24,044 nt of DNA from Stentor coeruleus (taxonomy: Eukaryota > Ciliophora > Heterotrichea > Heterotrichida > Stentoridae), in assembly GCA_001970955.1 (NCBI GenBank), contig MPUH01001105.1, positions 1-24,044 on the forward strand. The letters run 5' to 3'. This document shows, in pieces, positions 10,401 through 22,024 of this stretch (position 1 is its first letter; each line of letters starts with the position of its first letter). Under the pieces are notes generated by a model. That model saw only the letters and a program-made list of their open reading frames with translations. It searched no databases and was not told the DNA's origin. The position numbers were made by a program, and so were the translations under genes.

Positions 10401-10502
10401 GAAACTAAGGGGCAGCAGAAGTTGTATGGAGGATTGGGTGAGTTTAGGAGAGCGCATGGATTGTGGAAGCAGGTTAATGTTAGGAGGATTTATAAGAAAT
10501 AA
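7409..10502 (+). CDS. Insulysin-family (M16A) zinc metalloprotease, broken only by assembly duplications
   Basis: Close match to insulin-degrading enzyme. The inverted zinc motif HYLEH is at residues 57-61, and the distal zinc ligand lies in AIDSEFDKN (E138), 78 residues after E60, the same spacing as in human IDE. AGSSNAFTDYENTNFYF (84-100) matches the IDE substrate-contact segment. The C-terminal half carries AELAGL and the diagnostic RTKEQLGYIVSSYSQ. The family degrades short peptides in a closed two-half chamber in the cytosol or peroxisome; no signal peptide is seen. The frame is broken at 8143 and an X appears at 7932, but both are explained by repeated contig ends around single Ns. Taking 7409-7930 followed by 8184-10502 gives about 946 residues, close to the usual 1,000. 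The start at 7409 fits the family N-terminus. The last 80 codons are unusually G-rich and C-poor. The stop is TAA. Confidence 0.93.
7892..8353. repeat. Assembly duplications around single Ns at 7932 and 8143
   Basis: Bases 7892-7931 recur at 7934-7973 (offset 42), and 7934-8142 recur at 8145-8353 (offset 211). Each boundary is a single N. The copies differ at three sites in the overlap: a silent TTC/TTT, a silent AGA/AGG and a Lys/Gln codon. Offset 42 keeps the frame, while 211 breaks it. The protease family has only one copy of this segment, so the extra copies are almost certainly unmerged contig ends, possibly from two haplotypes. Confidence 0.92.
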
Positions 10503-10953
10503 TAGTTATTTTGGTTTCATTTTAAAGGTGGTGGGGTAGGTGAATTTTTAAGATTTTATAGGAGTAAGAGTTTTTTATGTATAATTGAATGTGGTGTTAA
10601 AGTTTTTTTTTTTTTGATTTTAAGAGGATTTTTTATTTAATCTGTTTGCTATAGAATTAAAATTTTTTGTTTGTGGCTTAATAATTTAATCCCTATTACT
10701 TATATTTTTATAGTCAAAAATTAAATTCCATCCTCAAAATACTCTCAAATTAATATTACACACAATCTTCATCCTCATCTTTTTATAAAAATCTTTCATC
10801 CTCATTTTCTATTCACAAAAAAAAAACTCTAATAAAAATCTATTTTTTTTCCCAACAAACCCTAGGATCCATCCCATTTAATAAAAAGACTCTAATAATA
10901 CTATACATCAAAAACCTAATCTTTCTAATACAAATAATAGTTATAAATAAAAG
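10503..10953. other. Intergenic region between the protease gene and the tRNA
   Basis: The first part, to about 10640, is G/T-rich on the + strand: only one C before 10640, in a stretch with a long T run near 10602-10615. From about 10690 the composition flips to C-rich and G-poor, and this continues around the tRNA to the Pumilio start. No protein gene is seen. Confidence 0.6.
10949..10952 (-). terminator. RNA polymerase III terminator of the tRNA
   Basis: A TTTT run on the minus strand begins two bases after the tRNA discriminator base, the usual position for a polymerase III stop. Confidence 0.75.
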
Positions 10954-11026
10954 TACAAGCGGCGGGGATTGAACCCACGACCTTCTGTGTGTTAGACAGA
11001 TGTGATAACCACTACACTACGCTTGC
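10954..11026 (-). tRNA. tRNA-Val (anticodon AAC)
   Basis: Folds into a full cloverleaf of 73 nt including the discriminator A. The acceptor stem is GCAAGCG with CGCTTGT (one G-U at the end), the D arm GTGT-AGTGGTTA-TCAC, and the anticodon stem TCTGT/ACAGA (perfect) with loop CTAACAC, so the anticodon is AAC (valine). The variable loop is AGGTC and the T arm GTGGG-TTCAATC-CCCGC. The GTAGTGTAGTGGTTATCAC part is typical of eukaryotic tRNA-Val. The internal polymerase III A box TAGTGTAGTGG (11009-11019) and B box GGTTCAATCCC (10965-10975) are both consensus. No intron and no encoded CCA. Confidence 0.97.
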
Positions 11027-11268
11027 TTATGCCTTTCTACCTTATTTCTAATAAATATCTTATCCTCTTCTAGCCTTCCTCATTAATCTTCCAATTTTTT
11101 ATCTAAATAATTAAAAACATGCGTTTTTATTAATCTCATAATTTTATAATACTAATTTTCCTAATAAATTCACTGATGAATTATAATATTAAATCCTTAA
11201 AAGCTTTAGACTAGGGATTTTTATATAATGATTTAGACAAATAATCAAAATATTTATAATAGTACTGC

Positions 11269-12612
11269 ATGGCTAAACCAAATAGCGAAAAAGGCAACTA
11301 TGAAAATTTGCCCATATGCAGGCCAATTTCCGCGCCGATTCAGCTTGACTCAAATATGCTATTTGCTTATCCTTTGCCAGCTTCTTACAAATCTGCGTTC
11401 TTAGATTCCCCTTTGCCGCTGTTTATAAAATCCTCTTCCTCTGAAGAAAACCTTGATGAACCATTTCACCCTACAGGTTTCGTTAGAGAAATGATCGATG
11501 GCTGGGTTTTAAGTGAAGAATCTCCTAAAGCTTCTCAAACTTTTCATGACCAAAGTCACAATGTACCTGAATTCACTCCAATGGGACTACCATTTTACAA
11601 CATGCCCGTGACATTCTCTAACTCAGATATATACACCCAAGCTTTTGAAATGGCTAAAGACCAACTCGGTTGTAGAATGCTCCAAAGAAAACTAGAAGAA
11701 ATGAACCCTTTCTCTATACAAACAATCTTTGAACAAATACAACCTCATTTACCTGAACTAATGATAGACCCATTCGGTAATTATCTTATACAAAAACTCC
11801 TTGAAGTATGTGAAGAACCTGTTTTCTCAGCTACAATTGCCTCAGTTGCTAAATCATTACCATCAATATCTTTAAATCCACATGGTACAAGAGCTGTTCA
11901 AAAACTTATAGATTTATTAGCAAATTATCCAAATCATATACTTGAAGTAATTAATGCCCTTACTGCAGATATTTTAACTTTGATTAAAGATATTAATGGA
12001 AATCATGTTATACAAAGATGTGTTAATTCACTTAAATGCCCACAAAATCAATTTATTTTTGAAATAGCTGGGAATCATATTGTGGAGATTGCTACGGATA
12101 AACATGGGTGTTGTGTACTGCAGAGGTGTATTCATGCAGCAACAGAGGGGCAAAGGGAGGAACTTGTGGAGAGGATTATAGAAAAAGCTGTTGAATTGGT
12201 TCAAGATGCTTATGGGAACTATGTTGTTCAATATGTTATAGATTTAAACTCATATTCTGTTAATGCTAAATTAGCACATATTTTTATGAGCAGCATCCAG
12301 CAGCTTGCTACACAAAAATTCTCAAGCAACGTCATAGAAAAATGCTTACAACAGAACAAAGAAGATGTCCAACAAGAAATGATAGCAGAGATAGGAAAAG
12401 CTGAAAATATATCAAAAATGATAGGAGATCAATACGCCAACTATGGTATTATCTATATAGTCGTTCAAAGAGCATTAACACTAGCAAGGCCATCAGTGTT
12501 GGGAAAAATGCTAGCACTGATACGACCTAGGTTAGAAGAGCTGAAAAACAGCCATTTTGGCAAAAAAATTTATATCAAACTTCTGAAAAATTATCCTGTT
12601 TTAATAGACTAG
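11269..12612 (+). CDS. Pumilio/PUF-family RNA-binding protein
   Basis: Eight PUF repeats occupy about residues 120 to the end. The RNA-reading triplets are visible in repeat order: GCRMLQ, GNYLIQ, GTRAVQ, GNHVIQ, GCCVLQ, GNYVVQ, SSNVIE and, after removing a 15-nt intron, ANYVVQ. By the PUF code (S/C-R-Q = A, N-Y/H-Q = U, S-N-E = G) the predicted target is 5'-UGUAUAUA-3', the classical Pumilio element; repeats 3 (T-R-Q) and 5 (C-C-Q) are slight variants. Such proteins bind 3'UTRs in the cytoplasm and repress or destabilise mRNAs. The N-terminal about 120 residues are serine/proline-rich and unstructured. The unspliced frame is 447 codons; splicing gives 442. A final half-repeat follows repeat 8, as in other PUF proteins. 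The start is ATGGCT. The stop is TAG. Confidence 0.95.
   Translation: MAKPNSEKGNYENLPICRPISAPIQLDSNMLFAYPLPASYKSAFLDSPLPLFIKSSSSEENLDEPFHPTGFVREMIDGWVLSEESPKASQTFHDQSHNVPEFTPMGLPFYNMPVTFSNSDIYTQAFEMAKDQLGCRMLQRKLEEMNPFSIQTIFEQIQPHLPELMIDPFGNYLIQKLLEVCEEPVFSATIASVAKSLPSISLNPHGTRAVQKLIDLLANYPNHILEVINALTADILTLIKDINGNHVIQRCVNSLKCPQNQFIFEIAGNHIVEIATDKHGCCVLQRCIHAATEGQREELVERIIEKAVELVQDAYGNYVVQYVIDLNSYSVNAKLAHIFMSSIQQLATQKFSSNVIEKCLQQNKEDVQQEMIAEIGKAENISKMIGDQYANYGIIYIVVQRALTLARPSVLGKMLALIRPRLEELKNSHFGKKIYIKLLKNYPVLID
12446..12460 (+). other. 15-nt intron inside PUF repeat 8
   Basis: The sequence is GTATTATCTATATAG. Read through, it inserts five residues (GIIYI) into repeat 8, giving DQYANY-GIIYI-VVQRA. 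Removed, it restores DQYANYVVQ, the exact form seen in Pumilio repeat 8, including the U-reading N-Y-Q triplet. It is a multiple of three with no stop, so gene callers would retain it as coding. Confidence 0.93.
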
Positions 12613-13198
12613 GTGTAATAATCTTAATGTGCCAAAAGTAAACTAGTTACATAAACTATTGATTATCCAAACGATATTGTATAGTTTATTACAAGATTTA
12701 GGAGGATTGTAAGAAGTGATTGAATTTTTTTTCTATTTAATTATGTCATGTGAATTAATATTGTTATTGAGTATAAAAGATAGGATATGACTTTGAAAGA
12801 TAGCATGATGAGTTAGATTGTGAATTTACAGATAAAGATACTAGTTGTTGTAATGAATTATCATATAGGTTTTTTTTTTTAAATAATGAATGCTTATAAG
12901 CTTTTTTGCGTTGTGAGAGATGCTATTAAAATGTATCAAATCTTTCTTTCCATAAACCTTTTAAAGATAGATCATTGCTTATATTTTTAATAAATCATCA
13001 TATCTAATCTTAGCATATAATTACTTTTGATATGATTTTTGTTGTTTGAAGACATAGCATCCTAATATTTTTATGTTGCTTTTAATGTATCTAGCTGTTA
13101 GGATTTGGATATTTTTCTTGCAGATGCCATCTAATATATTTGATAAAAATCTGAATACAATATTGGCCAGGCTAGCCTGGCCCAAAAGTATAATAAAA
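12613..13198. other. Intergenic region between the Pumilio and coiled-coil genes
   Basis: Mostly AT-rich, with G above C until about 12860 and more C and T from about 12930. It contains a T run near 12871-12880 and, near the right end, the GC-rich palindrome at 13165-13182. The reading frame of the next gene is open from 13073, so part of this stretch could be coding if an upstream ATG (13073 or 13124) is used. Confidence 0.55.
13165..13182. promoter_or_regulatory. 18-bp perfect GC-rich palindrome upstream of the coiled-coil gene
   Basis: GGCCAGGCTAGCCTGGCC is identical to its own reverse complement, with 14 G/C of 18 in a surrounding of about 25% GC. It ends 16 bases before the preferred ATG at 13199. 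A homodimeric protein site or an RNA hairpin in the leader are both possible. If the ATG at 13124 is used it would instead be coding. Confidence 0.6.
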
Positions 13199-14896
13199 AT
13201 GGACCCGGCAAAGCCATTAAGCACTGTTGTAGAGAAAACTCAGTTAAAACGTCCAGTAGATTATTCATCTCAAGCAGCAACTGTTAATAGATACCAAGAT
13301 TTAGTTGAAGATATGGAAAAAGACCTAAAAACTCTTGATTTTAAATTCAACTTTACTTGGGATTCTGAGCTTGCTCTTATTCGTGCCACCAAATGCATAA
13401 GCCAAGCAGTTGAAAAAATCCATATAGAAAAAGCGAAACTTTTAGATTTAAGCCAGGACAAGGTCCTGGCCAACCAACATCAAATCCTAAAAGATTACGA
13501 AAAAACCTTACAAGAAAGGGAAAAAATCCTCGAAGACAACGAAGCTGCTCAAATGAAAGAAAGGACTCGTTTGGATTTGTATAGAAAAGATATCGATGAA
13601 GACAGGAAAAGAAACAACGAAGAAAAGGAGAATTTAGAAGAAAGTTTTGCCAAGCTTCTTGAAGAGAAAATCAGAGTCAATGCTCAAATGAAAAAACTTG
13701 AAGAAAGATACTCAGAAATAAAAGACCTCCTAAAGCAAATAGAGGAGCAAAAAATCACTGAAGGAATAGAAAAAAATGACATATCCAATACAGACCTAAT
13801 AGAAAAATACAAAGAATTCGAGCTTGAAAAATCTGAGTTCGAAAATGAAAAGGAGCAACAAATCCAAAAATACCTAAAATTCGAAGAAAACCTCAAAGAA
13901 CGTGACAAAAACCTAGAAAAGAAAAAAGAAAGTTTACAATTAGTCGCAAATTCCCTACAAAACCTTAAAAAAGAACTAAATCTACACCATGAAACTGTAT
14001 CAAAACAAATGGAAGAACAGTTTCTTGAATTAAAAGCCCAAGAAGATGAGATAAAAGAGAAAAAAGTTCTCATGGATACAACATTAGAAAAACTTAATCA
14101 AGAACTTGAAGAAGTCCAAGCATTAAAACAAGCATTTCTAAGTAGCAATCCACCTGATTCAAGCGCTTTAGATACTATGAACAGACTTTCAGAGTCAATT
14201 TCAAAGCAAAAAACTGAAATCATACAAAGCGAAGATTTGAAAAACCAAGTCAAAACTCTCTTAGAAAAAGAAGCTAGTCTTGAACAACTACTTGAAAGCC
14301 TAAAAGAACGCGAACAAGAAATGGAAGAAAAATCCAAGTATATGGCTAACGTCGAAACCTTAAAAGATGAGTTAGAAAAAGTTCAAAAACTCTATTCAGA
14401 AATGGAAAACGACTACGAAAGCAGAGAATTACTTCTTCAAACCCGAGAAAAAAACATTGAACTTAAAGAAAAAAAACTACTTGCGATAGAAAACAATGAC
14501 ACTCAAGGTCTTATGACTATATCTCAAGAAATCGATCAAAAATTATTACAATTAGCAGAAGATGATGAAAAAATCATCAAAGCTCAAGAATTTATAATCC
14601 AAGAAAAAGAAGAACTAGACAAATCAACAAAAATGCTCCAAGGGATTTTTGGTGAACTCTCCGGACAAAGGAAAAAACTCATGGAAGACCAAGTCAAACT
14701 TGAACTTGAAAAAGAAAAATTCGTCGAAATTGTCGGGAAACTCGAAGAAGAAAGCAAATCCATATCTCAAAACGAAGAAATCATAAGCAAAAAACTCTTA
14801 GAACTCCAAGAAAAAGAACTACAATTAGAAGAAAAAGAGCTTGAATTGCTGCAAAAGGAACATGCTTTACTCACCATGACTAACGAACAATCATAA
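13199..14896 (+). CDS. Long coiled-coil protein, function unknown
   Basis: About 565 residues from the preferred ATG (MDPAKPLSTVVEK). From about residue 95 onward it is nearly continuous charged heptad coiled coil, rich in Glu, Lys, Gln and Leu, ending in LQEKELQLEEKELELLQKEH. The short N-terminal part (about 1-90: VNRYQDLVEDMEKDLKTLDF, then WDSELALIRATKCISQAVEK) is less repetitive and may be a small globular or helical head. No recognised domain, signal peptide or membrane segment. A structural cytoskeletal or basal-body role would be usual for such ciliate proteins, but that is inference. In-frame ATGs at 13073 and 13124 would add 42 or 25 residues. I chose 13199 for its AAAATGG context and because the upstream extension looks non-coding. 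It converges on HSP60 with only 37 bp between stop codons. Confidence 0.8.
   Translation: MDPAKPLSTVVEKTQLKRPVDYSSQAATVNRYQDLVEDMEKDLKTLDFKFNFTWDSELALIRATKCISQAVEKIHIEKAKLLDLSQDKVLANQHQILKDYEKTLQEREKILEDNEAAQMKERTRLDLYRKDIDEDRKRNNEEKENLEESFAKLLEEKIRVNAQMKKLEERYSEIKDLLKQIEEQKITEGIEKNDISNTDLIEKYKEFELEKSEFENEKEQQIQKYLKFEENLKERDKNLEKKKESLQLVANSLQNLKKELNLHHETVSKQMEEQFLELKAQEDEIKEKKVLMDTTLEKLNQELEEVQALKQAFLSSNPPDSSALDTMNRLSESISKQKTEIIQSEDLKNQVKTLLEKEASLEQLLESLKEREQEMEEKSKYMANVETLKDELEKVQKLYSEMENDYESRELLLQTREKNIELKEKKLLAIENNDTQGLMTISQEIDQKLLQLAEDDEKIIKAQEFIIQEKEELDKSTKMLQGIFGELSGQRKKLMEDQVKLELEKEKFVEIVGKLEEESKSISQNEEIISKKLLELQEKELQLEEKELELLQKEHALLTMTNEQS
13452..13470. repeat. GC-rich inverted repeat inside the coiled-coil gene
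   Basis: GCCAGGAC-AAG-GTCCTGGC: two perfect 8-bp arms with a 3-base loop, coding for part of SQDKVLAN. It shares the CCAGG/CCTGG core with the palindrome about 290 bp upstream, and the codons here (CAG GAC AAG GTC CTG GCC) are much more GC-rich than the rest of the gene. Confidence 0.6.
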
Positions 14897-14933
14897 CTTT
14901 AATCATTCCTTTTGTCATAAAAATGTTACTTAA
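14897..14933. other. 37-bp convergent intergenic gap
   Basis: Separates the TAA of the coiled-coil gene from the TAG of HSP60 on the opposite strand. The two 3'UTRs must be extremely short or overlap. No hairpin is evident. Confidence 0.8.
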
Positions 14934-17406
<2,473 letters not shown>

Positions 17407-18408
17407 CATTTTCTTAAAAAAAATTATACCCTGATAAGGTATTTTAGCTATATTTTCATCGTTAAACTTCTTTTTTGCTATAATAAAAACTTGGAACTGT
17501 TTCTACATCGCTTCCTTTCTTAATTACACATAAAAAATTATAGGATTTAAAATTTATTATAAGGTACTGATGTAAATAATATATTTAAGGTAAAATATAA
17601 ACTGTAATTTTTTATTTTTATTGATTAAAATAGCTAATCATTAGACAGTTTTAGGACCTTGTTTAAATATTCAAAGCTTAAAAACTCATTATTTCTTATT
17701 TCAGTTTTAAATTTGTATAAGTTTTTACATAATTCAGTTTAATAAACAGAATCTAAGTTTTTGTTATTATTTTTTTATATGTATAAGATTAGTTTATATT
17801 TTAATCTGAAATTCATATTCTTAATTGTTTTTATAGTAATTCTAAGTATTTTAGACTAATAGTTTTATTATAGTTAAAGATTATAAAAATATTTTTTTTA
17901 CATAATCCTAATACCTTTACTTATTTCATATTGATTATGATAAAGTAAAAACCCTAGTAAAAATAATTTAGCCTTAAGCATAAGAACTGAAAACAATTAA
18001 AATTTTATATGATTATAATCAAAAGAATGAATTTATGGAAACTATGCCAAAACCTTTAAAAATAATTTTATTTTACCCATCATCCTAGCATTAATTAATA
18101 CTTTTTGTTGTATCTTCGTATTTCCTATACGTATTTCCTCATATTTTCAACTCTTCTCATAACTAATTAAGTCTTAAAACAGTTCAAATAGTATTCCCAT
18201 GATAGAATCGTTACATTTTTACATATAAAGCATATATCAATACTGTTAATAAGAATTAAATATTTTTTTATCCTCAACAAACCCTTTATCCATCATATAA
18301 AGTCCAAATTCAAACAATAATTTTCATCTAACCCTATATTTTTTATATAAACTCAGCTTAAATTTCTTACAGTTTTATATATCTACCTTAACAAAACTTA
18401 TAAAAAAA
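17407..18408. other. Gene-free AT-rich intergenic stretch
   Basis: Very AT-rich with many T and A runs. Composition is balanced to about 18000, then C-rich and G-poor from about 18240 to the stop of the small basic gene at 18409. No gene, tRNA or repeat recognised. Confidence 0.55.
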
Positions 18409-18810
18409 CTATATAATTATATCATTTATGATTTTAATCAACCTCCCTTCATATAATTTTTCATTTACTTCTGAATCCACATTATCAGTATAAACTCTAG
18501 GATTTATGTTGATTCTTTTGATTCTCCTGTACTTTAGTTTTAACTTATTCTCATTTCGTAAAGGTTTTGCAGCTAAATGTTCATTCCAAGAATTGTACAT
18601 ATAAGAATTATCTATTGATGGCTTTCGTATTTGCAAATAATTTACGTTTCTGTTTATAGATGAAATATTTTTAGTAGAAATAGACATTGGGGGGAGTTTA
18701 AGGTGCGATATATCTTCTGAAAACCTTTTACGTGACATAAATTTTTCAGTTGATGAAATGTCTAGAAGAACTTTTGGTTTTTTTGTACGTGATAGTCGAC
18801 GGAGTTCCAT
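18409..18810 (-). CDS. Small basic hypothetical protein
   Basis: 133 codons, from ATGGAACTCCG to TAG. The product is basic and rich in Lys, Arg, Ser, Ile and Asn: MELRRLSRTKKPKVLL at the start, a central SYMYNSWNEHLAAKPLRNE, and KLKLKYRRIKRININPRVY further on. No domain, signal peptide or membrane segment is recognised. It is probably a real gene: base composition is clearly richer in G and C than the flanks, amino acid use is balanced in the N-terminal two thirds, and it sits in the C-rich/G-rich bracket seen around other genes here. The last dozen residues (LIKIINDIII) are AT-driven and could be wrongly extended if a splice site was missed. Function unknown. Confidence 0.6.
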   Translation of the reverse strand: MELRRLSRTKKPKVLLDISSTEKFMSRKRFSEDISHLKLPPMSISTKNISSINRNVNYLQIRKPSIDNSYMYNSWNEHLAAKPLRNENKLKLKYRRIKRININPRVYTDNVDSEVNEKLYEGRLIKIINDIII

Positions 18811-20365
18811 TTATTGTTATTTATATTATAGTGATATTAGTAATTGAATTAAACAATTAGTAAAAAATTTTTTTTGGAATTGTTTAGATGTTGGAAACTG
18901 TGCAATGATATGTAATAGAAATTATAAAAAATATGCATGTGGGTGATTTAGGAAAATTATTTTAGAGATATTAGAAATGAATAAATTTTTTTATTAATCG
19001 TATTGGTAGTATTAAATGCTAAGGTATAAATTTTAAAATGTATAAGATTGTTCTTGAAGGGTTTATATGATAGATGCTTAAAGTTAATCCAGTAAAATAT
19101 TTTTTATAAAAGGGAGTAGCTTTAATTTACAACAAAATAAAGTTAAATTTTAGATTTAAATATAAATTTGTATAAGAAACTTCAGATTCTAGTAAATATT
19201 ATTGAATCAGAATAAGAATACCTTGTAAAATTAGAGATTAAATAATTTTCTAGAAACGGTAAATCTCATAGATAAATAAAATGACTTTAAAATTGAAAAT
19301 TACTTAGAAAAGCATAAATTTATATCGAATAAAATGATAGAAAACATAGAATTTTATTCTAAAATAGCTAAAAATGTTTTATCCAATATTTAATACTCAA
19401 CAATTTTCTCATACTAAAATCTAATAAAATAAGTATTTTCTATCAAAGAGCATACTTTAATCCCATTTTTTATATTCATTAAATATTAAAGTTTATGTTT
19501 ATGGATATATCACATCCATTTTAAAACATCATGAAATAAATGTATAACAAATATTAGAAAATTAGAAATTTTAATATAGTAAATAAAAATTATCATGTTA
19601 TTGTTAATTGTAAAATTATGTTAGCTTTGATTATAAAGATTTATAGAGTTAGAAAAAATTTATATCAGCTTTTGAAGGATGTGATGTTTGGAAGTAGATA
19701 TTTATTTAGATATAGAAATATAGATGATAGCTTGGAAATGAATAATTGGGTTGAAATTTTATGAGAAAGTAACTATTAAGAATATAAAGGATAATTATCA
19801 TGATTTGGATAATATACGATTTTTAACTATTGGAGAATTTTTAGTGAAATGACCTTAAAAAATAATAAAGAGCCTGATAAAATCATATCTTAATAAGATT
19901 TTTGCATGAACTTTAAATCATATTAAATAAGAAAAAGAAGAAGCATATATAGAAAAAATCATGTTTGTGTTGAAAAAGAATTTTATTAAAAGTAAATTGT
20001 CTATAATACTTTAAAGATCTCAGCATAACAAACTATTATAAATACAGCATATTTCATCTAAAAAAAATCCAATCCAATTTTCACTAGCATTTATCTACTC
20101 AATAATATTAACAAGGGCTGGACAATAGTCAAGCGATAATTCCTAACTAATACTAATAATCTTCTAAACAATAAATTTTCCAATAAAAATTTTAACTCCA
20201 ATATCAACTTTCAATCAAAAGAATAATTTATCTTAACCTTCAGTCTATTTTAAAATCAACTTTATAAACTANTATTTTAAAATCAACTTTATAAACTAAA
20301 AATCCCATATTTTATCACAACTCCAACCCAAAACCTAAAGAATCACTTAAAACCATTATTCAAAT
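18811..20365. other. Gene-free AT-rich intergenic stretch
   Basis: No open frame of note on either strand. Strand composition alternates: G-rich about 18880-19080, C-rich about 19380-19520, G-rich about 19600-19860, C-rich about 20040-20365. A single N at 20272 lies inside a 27-bp duplication. Confidence 0.55.
20246..20298. repeat. Assembly duplication around the N at 20272
   Basis: The 26 bases at 20246-20271 are repeated exactly at 20273-20298 with one N between. Same pattern as the three Ns in coding regions; probably an unmerged contig overlap. Confidence 0.9.
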
Positions 20366-22024
20366 CTATGAAAACATTAACAAATAATCTTCAAGTGCTG
20401 AAGTAGAGCACCTCAAAAAGCAAATCAAATCATAATTACTTATCCTTGACTTCTTATCTTCCATTTTCTCCGATTCCGATATTTCTGTAACAAGATTTTC
20501 AAGTACCATCAAACTATTCGAAGTTTCATCATAAGCTTTCTTAGCTGAAAAAGATTTCGAGACAATATGCGATCTTCTAGGCATAAGTTTCATCAAACTT
20601 TCTTGACTCATACTATTCGAAGCTTTTTTTGGGGTTAAATTTTGAAAGTTGATTTTTTTAGGAATTGAATTCCTTTCATATCCACTAAGTAAAGATATAT
20701 TATGCTTATAACTTTGTAGTTCTTTTTCTAAACTCTCGATTTTTTCTTGCATTATTAAAAAAAGTCCTTTACAATCTTTACCAAAAATATCAACTAATAA
20801 TGCCTAAATAGTTTTTACAGCAAAAATCTCAACATTTTTACATAAAAGATAACACAAAGCTTCTTTTGCTTGTGATTTCATGTTGTTATCTTTTTGTGTT
20901 TTTTCTAAAAGCATATTGCAAAAATCTTGAGCTGTATATTTTGCTTCGAATTTCTGCTCATTAACAATCCGGTTTTTGTCTTTTTCTAAGATTTTTATTT
21001 TTTCTTGTAGCAAAGCATTGTTTTCACTGAGGATTTTTATGTTGTTTTTATATTCTTCGGTTTGGTTGTACCTTTTTAATTGGGCGAGTTCTGATTCTGT
21101 GTCTTTGAGTTTGTTTTGTAAGGTTTGGGCGATTTTTTCATAGGCTTCTTGGGAGATTTTTTCAACTTTTTCTGTGTTTTTTTTGTGTTCGTCTTCAATT
21201 TGGCAGATTTTTAGTCGGAATTGGTCTTCGAGAACTTCGAATTCTTCTTTGGCGTTTAGGATTTGTCGATTTTTTTCTTCTAGTTCATGTTTGAGGAGCT
21301 CGTTTTCATGAAGGAGGATGAGTTTTTCATGGTCGTTTGCTGGGGATTCTCTAGGCAAAGCAAGATATTCTGATAGTTTGTCGCTATTTTTTTCTTTGTT
21401 TTTGTAATCTTGTAGTTCTTTTAAAGAGTTTTCGTAGTTTTTTTGAAGTTCTTCTAGTTGGTATTGGAGCTTTTTGACAATATTTTCCCAGTATTCTTGT
21501 TCTAATGTGAAACTTCGTAATGAGAGTTGGTGACTTTGGAGAATTTTTGGGCTTGAGAGACCTGAGCGAAGCTGCTCTTCGCTTATGTTTGGGTTCATCC
21601 ATCGCTTTGCTGTAACTTTGAGAGAACTTATTTCTTGCCAGCTACGGAGAAGGAGCTGATCTTTTTCGGAAATTGATGATTGGGCTAATCGCGCCTTAGT
21701 TTCTAGTTCTTTGTGATAGAGAGATAAGTGTTTTATATCATCTTGTAAATTTTTACACTTTTCCCTTTCTTGACCAAGTAGATGTTGTAGACTTAGATTT
21801 TCTTCTTCTTTTAGAGCTAAAACAATTTTGAAATCTTCAAGGGTTTTTAAACTCGGTTGTGTGGAGTTTCTTGGACTTATGTAGGATTTCTTTTGATTGT
21901 CTATATCAACTTTTATTTGTCGGAGTTCGTTCATTTTAGATTCGAACTCTTGCTTTTTAGAACTCCAGTTGACCTCGTTTTGACTTTCATAATACTTGCG
22001 TGTATAATTTTGGTAGTAAGCCAT
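20366..22024 (-). CDS. Coiled-coil protein, two exons joined by a 15-nt intron, function unknown
   Basis: Exon 1 runs from ATG at 22024 to 20819, exon 2 from 20803 to the TAG at 20366-20368. Between them lies a 15-nt phase-0 intron whose last three bases are the in-frame TAG that would otherwise end the protein. Spliced, the frame runs on as NVEIFA-ALLVDIFGKDCK into MQEKIESLEKELQSYKHN, giving about 547 residues. The protein is mostly coiled coil (roughly 20-60, 70-130, 175-380), with serine-rich breaks such as SYISPRNSTQPS and a basic, serine-rich C-terminal part (NLTPKKASNSMSQESLMKL, then RRSHIVSKSFSAKKAYDE) that could be phosphorylated. No catalytic domain, signal or membrane segment. A cytoskeletal or basal-body role is plausible but unproven. 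A gene caller without the intron would report two genes. Confidence 0.8.
20804..20818 (-). other. 15-nt intron joining two reading frames
   Basis: On the minus strand the sequence is GTAAAAACTATTTAG, falling exactly on a codon boundary. Retained, it supplies a TAG stop. Removed, the frame continues with 17 open codons into the downstream 128-codon frame. It fits the same GTA-N4-CTAT-N-YAG pattern as the other two introns. Confidence 0.88.

Noticed and set aside
7409..10502. Protease region as two separate or frameshifted genes, or a pseudogene
   Set aside because: The break falls exactly at a single N flanked by direct repeats. Taking one copy restores a complete insulysin of about 946 residues with all zinc ligands.
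13094..13108. 15-mer GTATCTAGCTGTTAG near the first possible ATG of the coiled-coil gene, as a fourth intron
   Set aside because: It lacks the CTAT element at positions 8-11 seen in the three supported introns, and removing it does not improve any recognisable protein.
13684..14337. Open frames on the minus strand opposite the long coiled-coil gene
   Set aside because: They are Ser/Phe/Cys-rich antisense shadows of Glu/Lys-rich heptad coding, with no features of their own.
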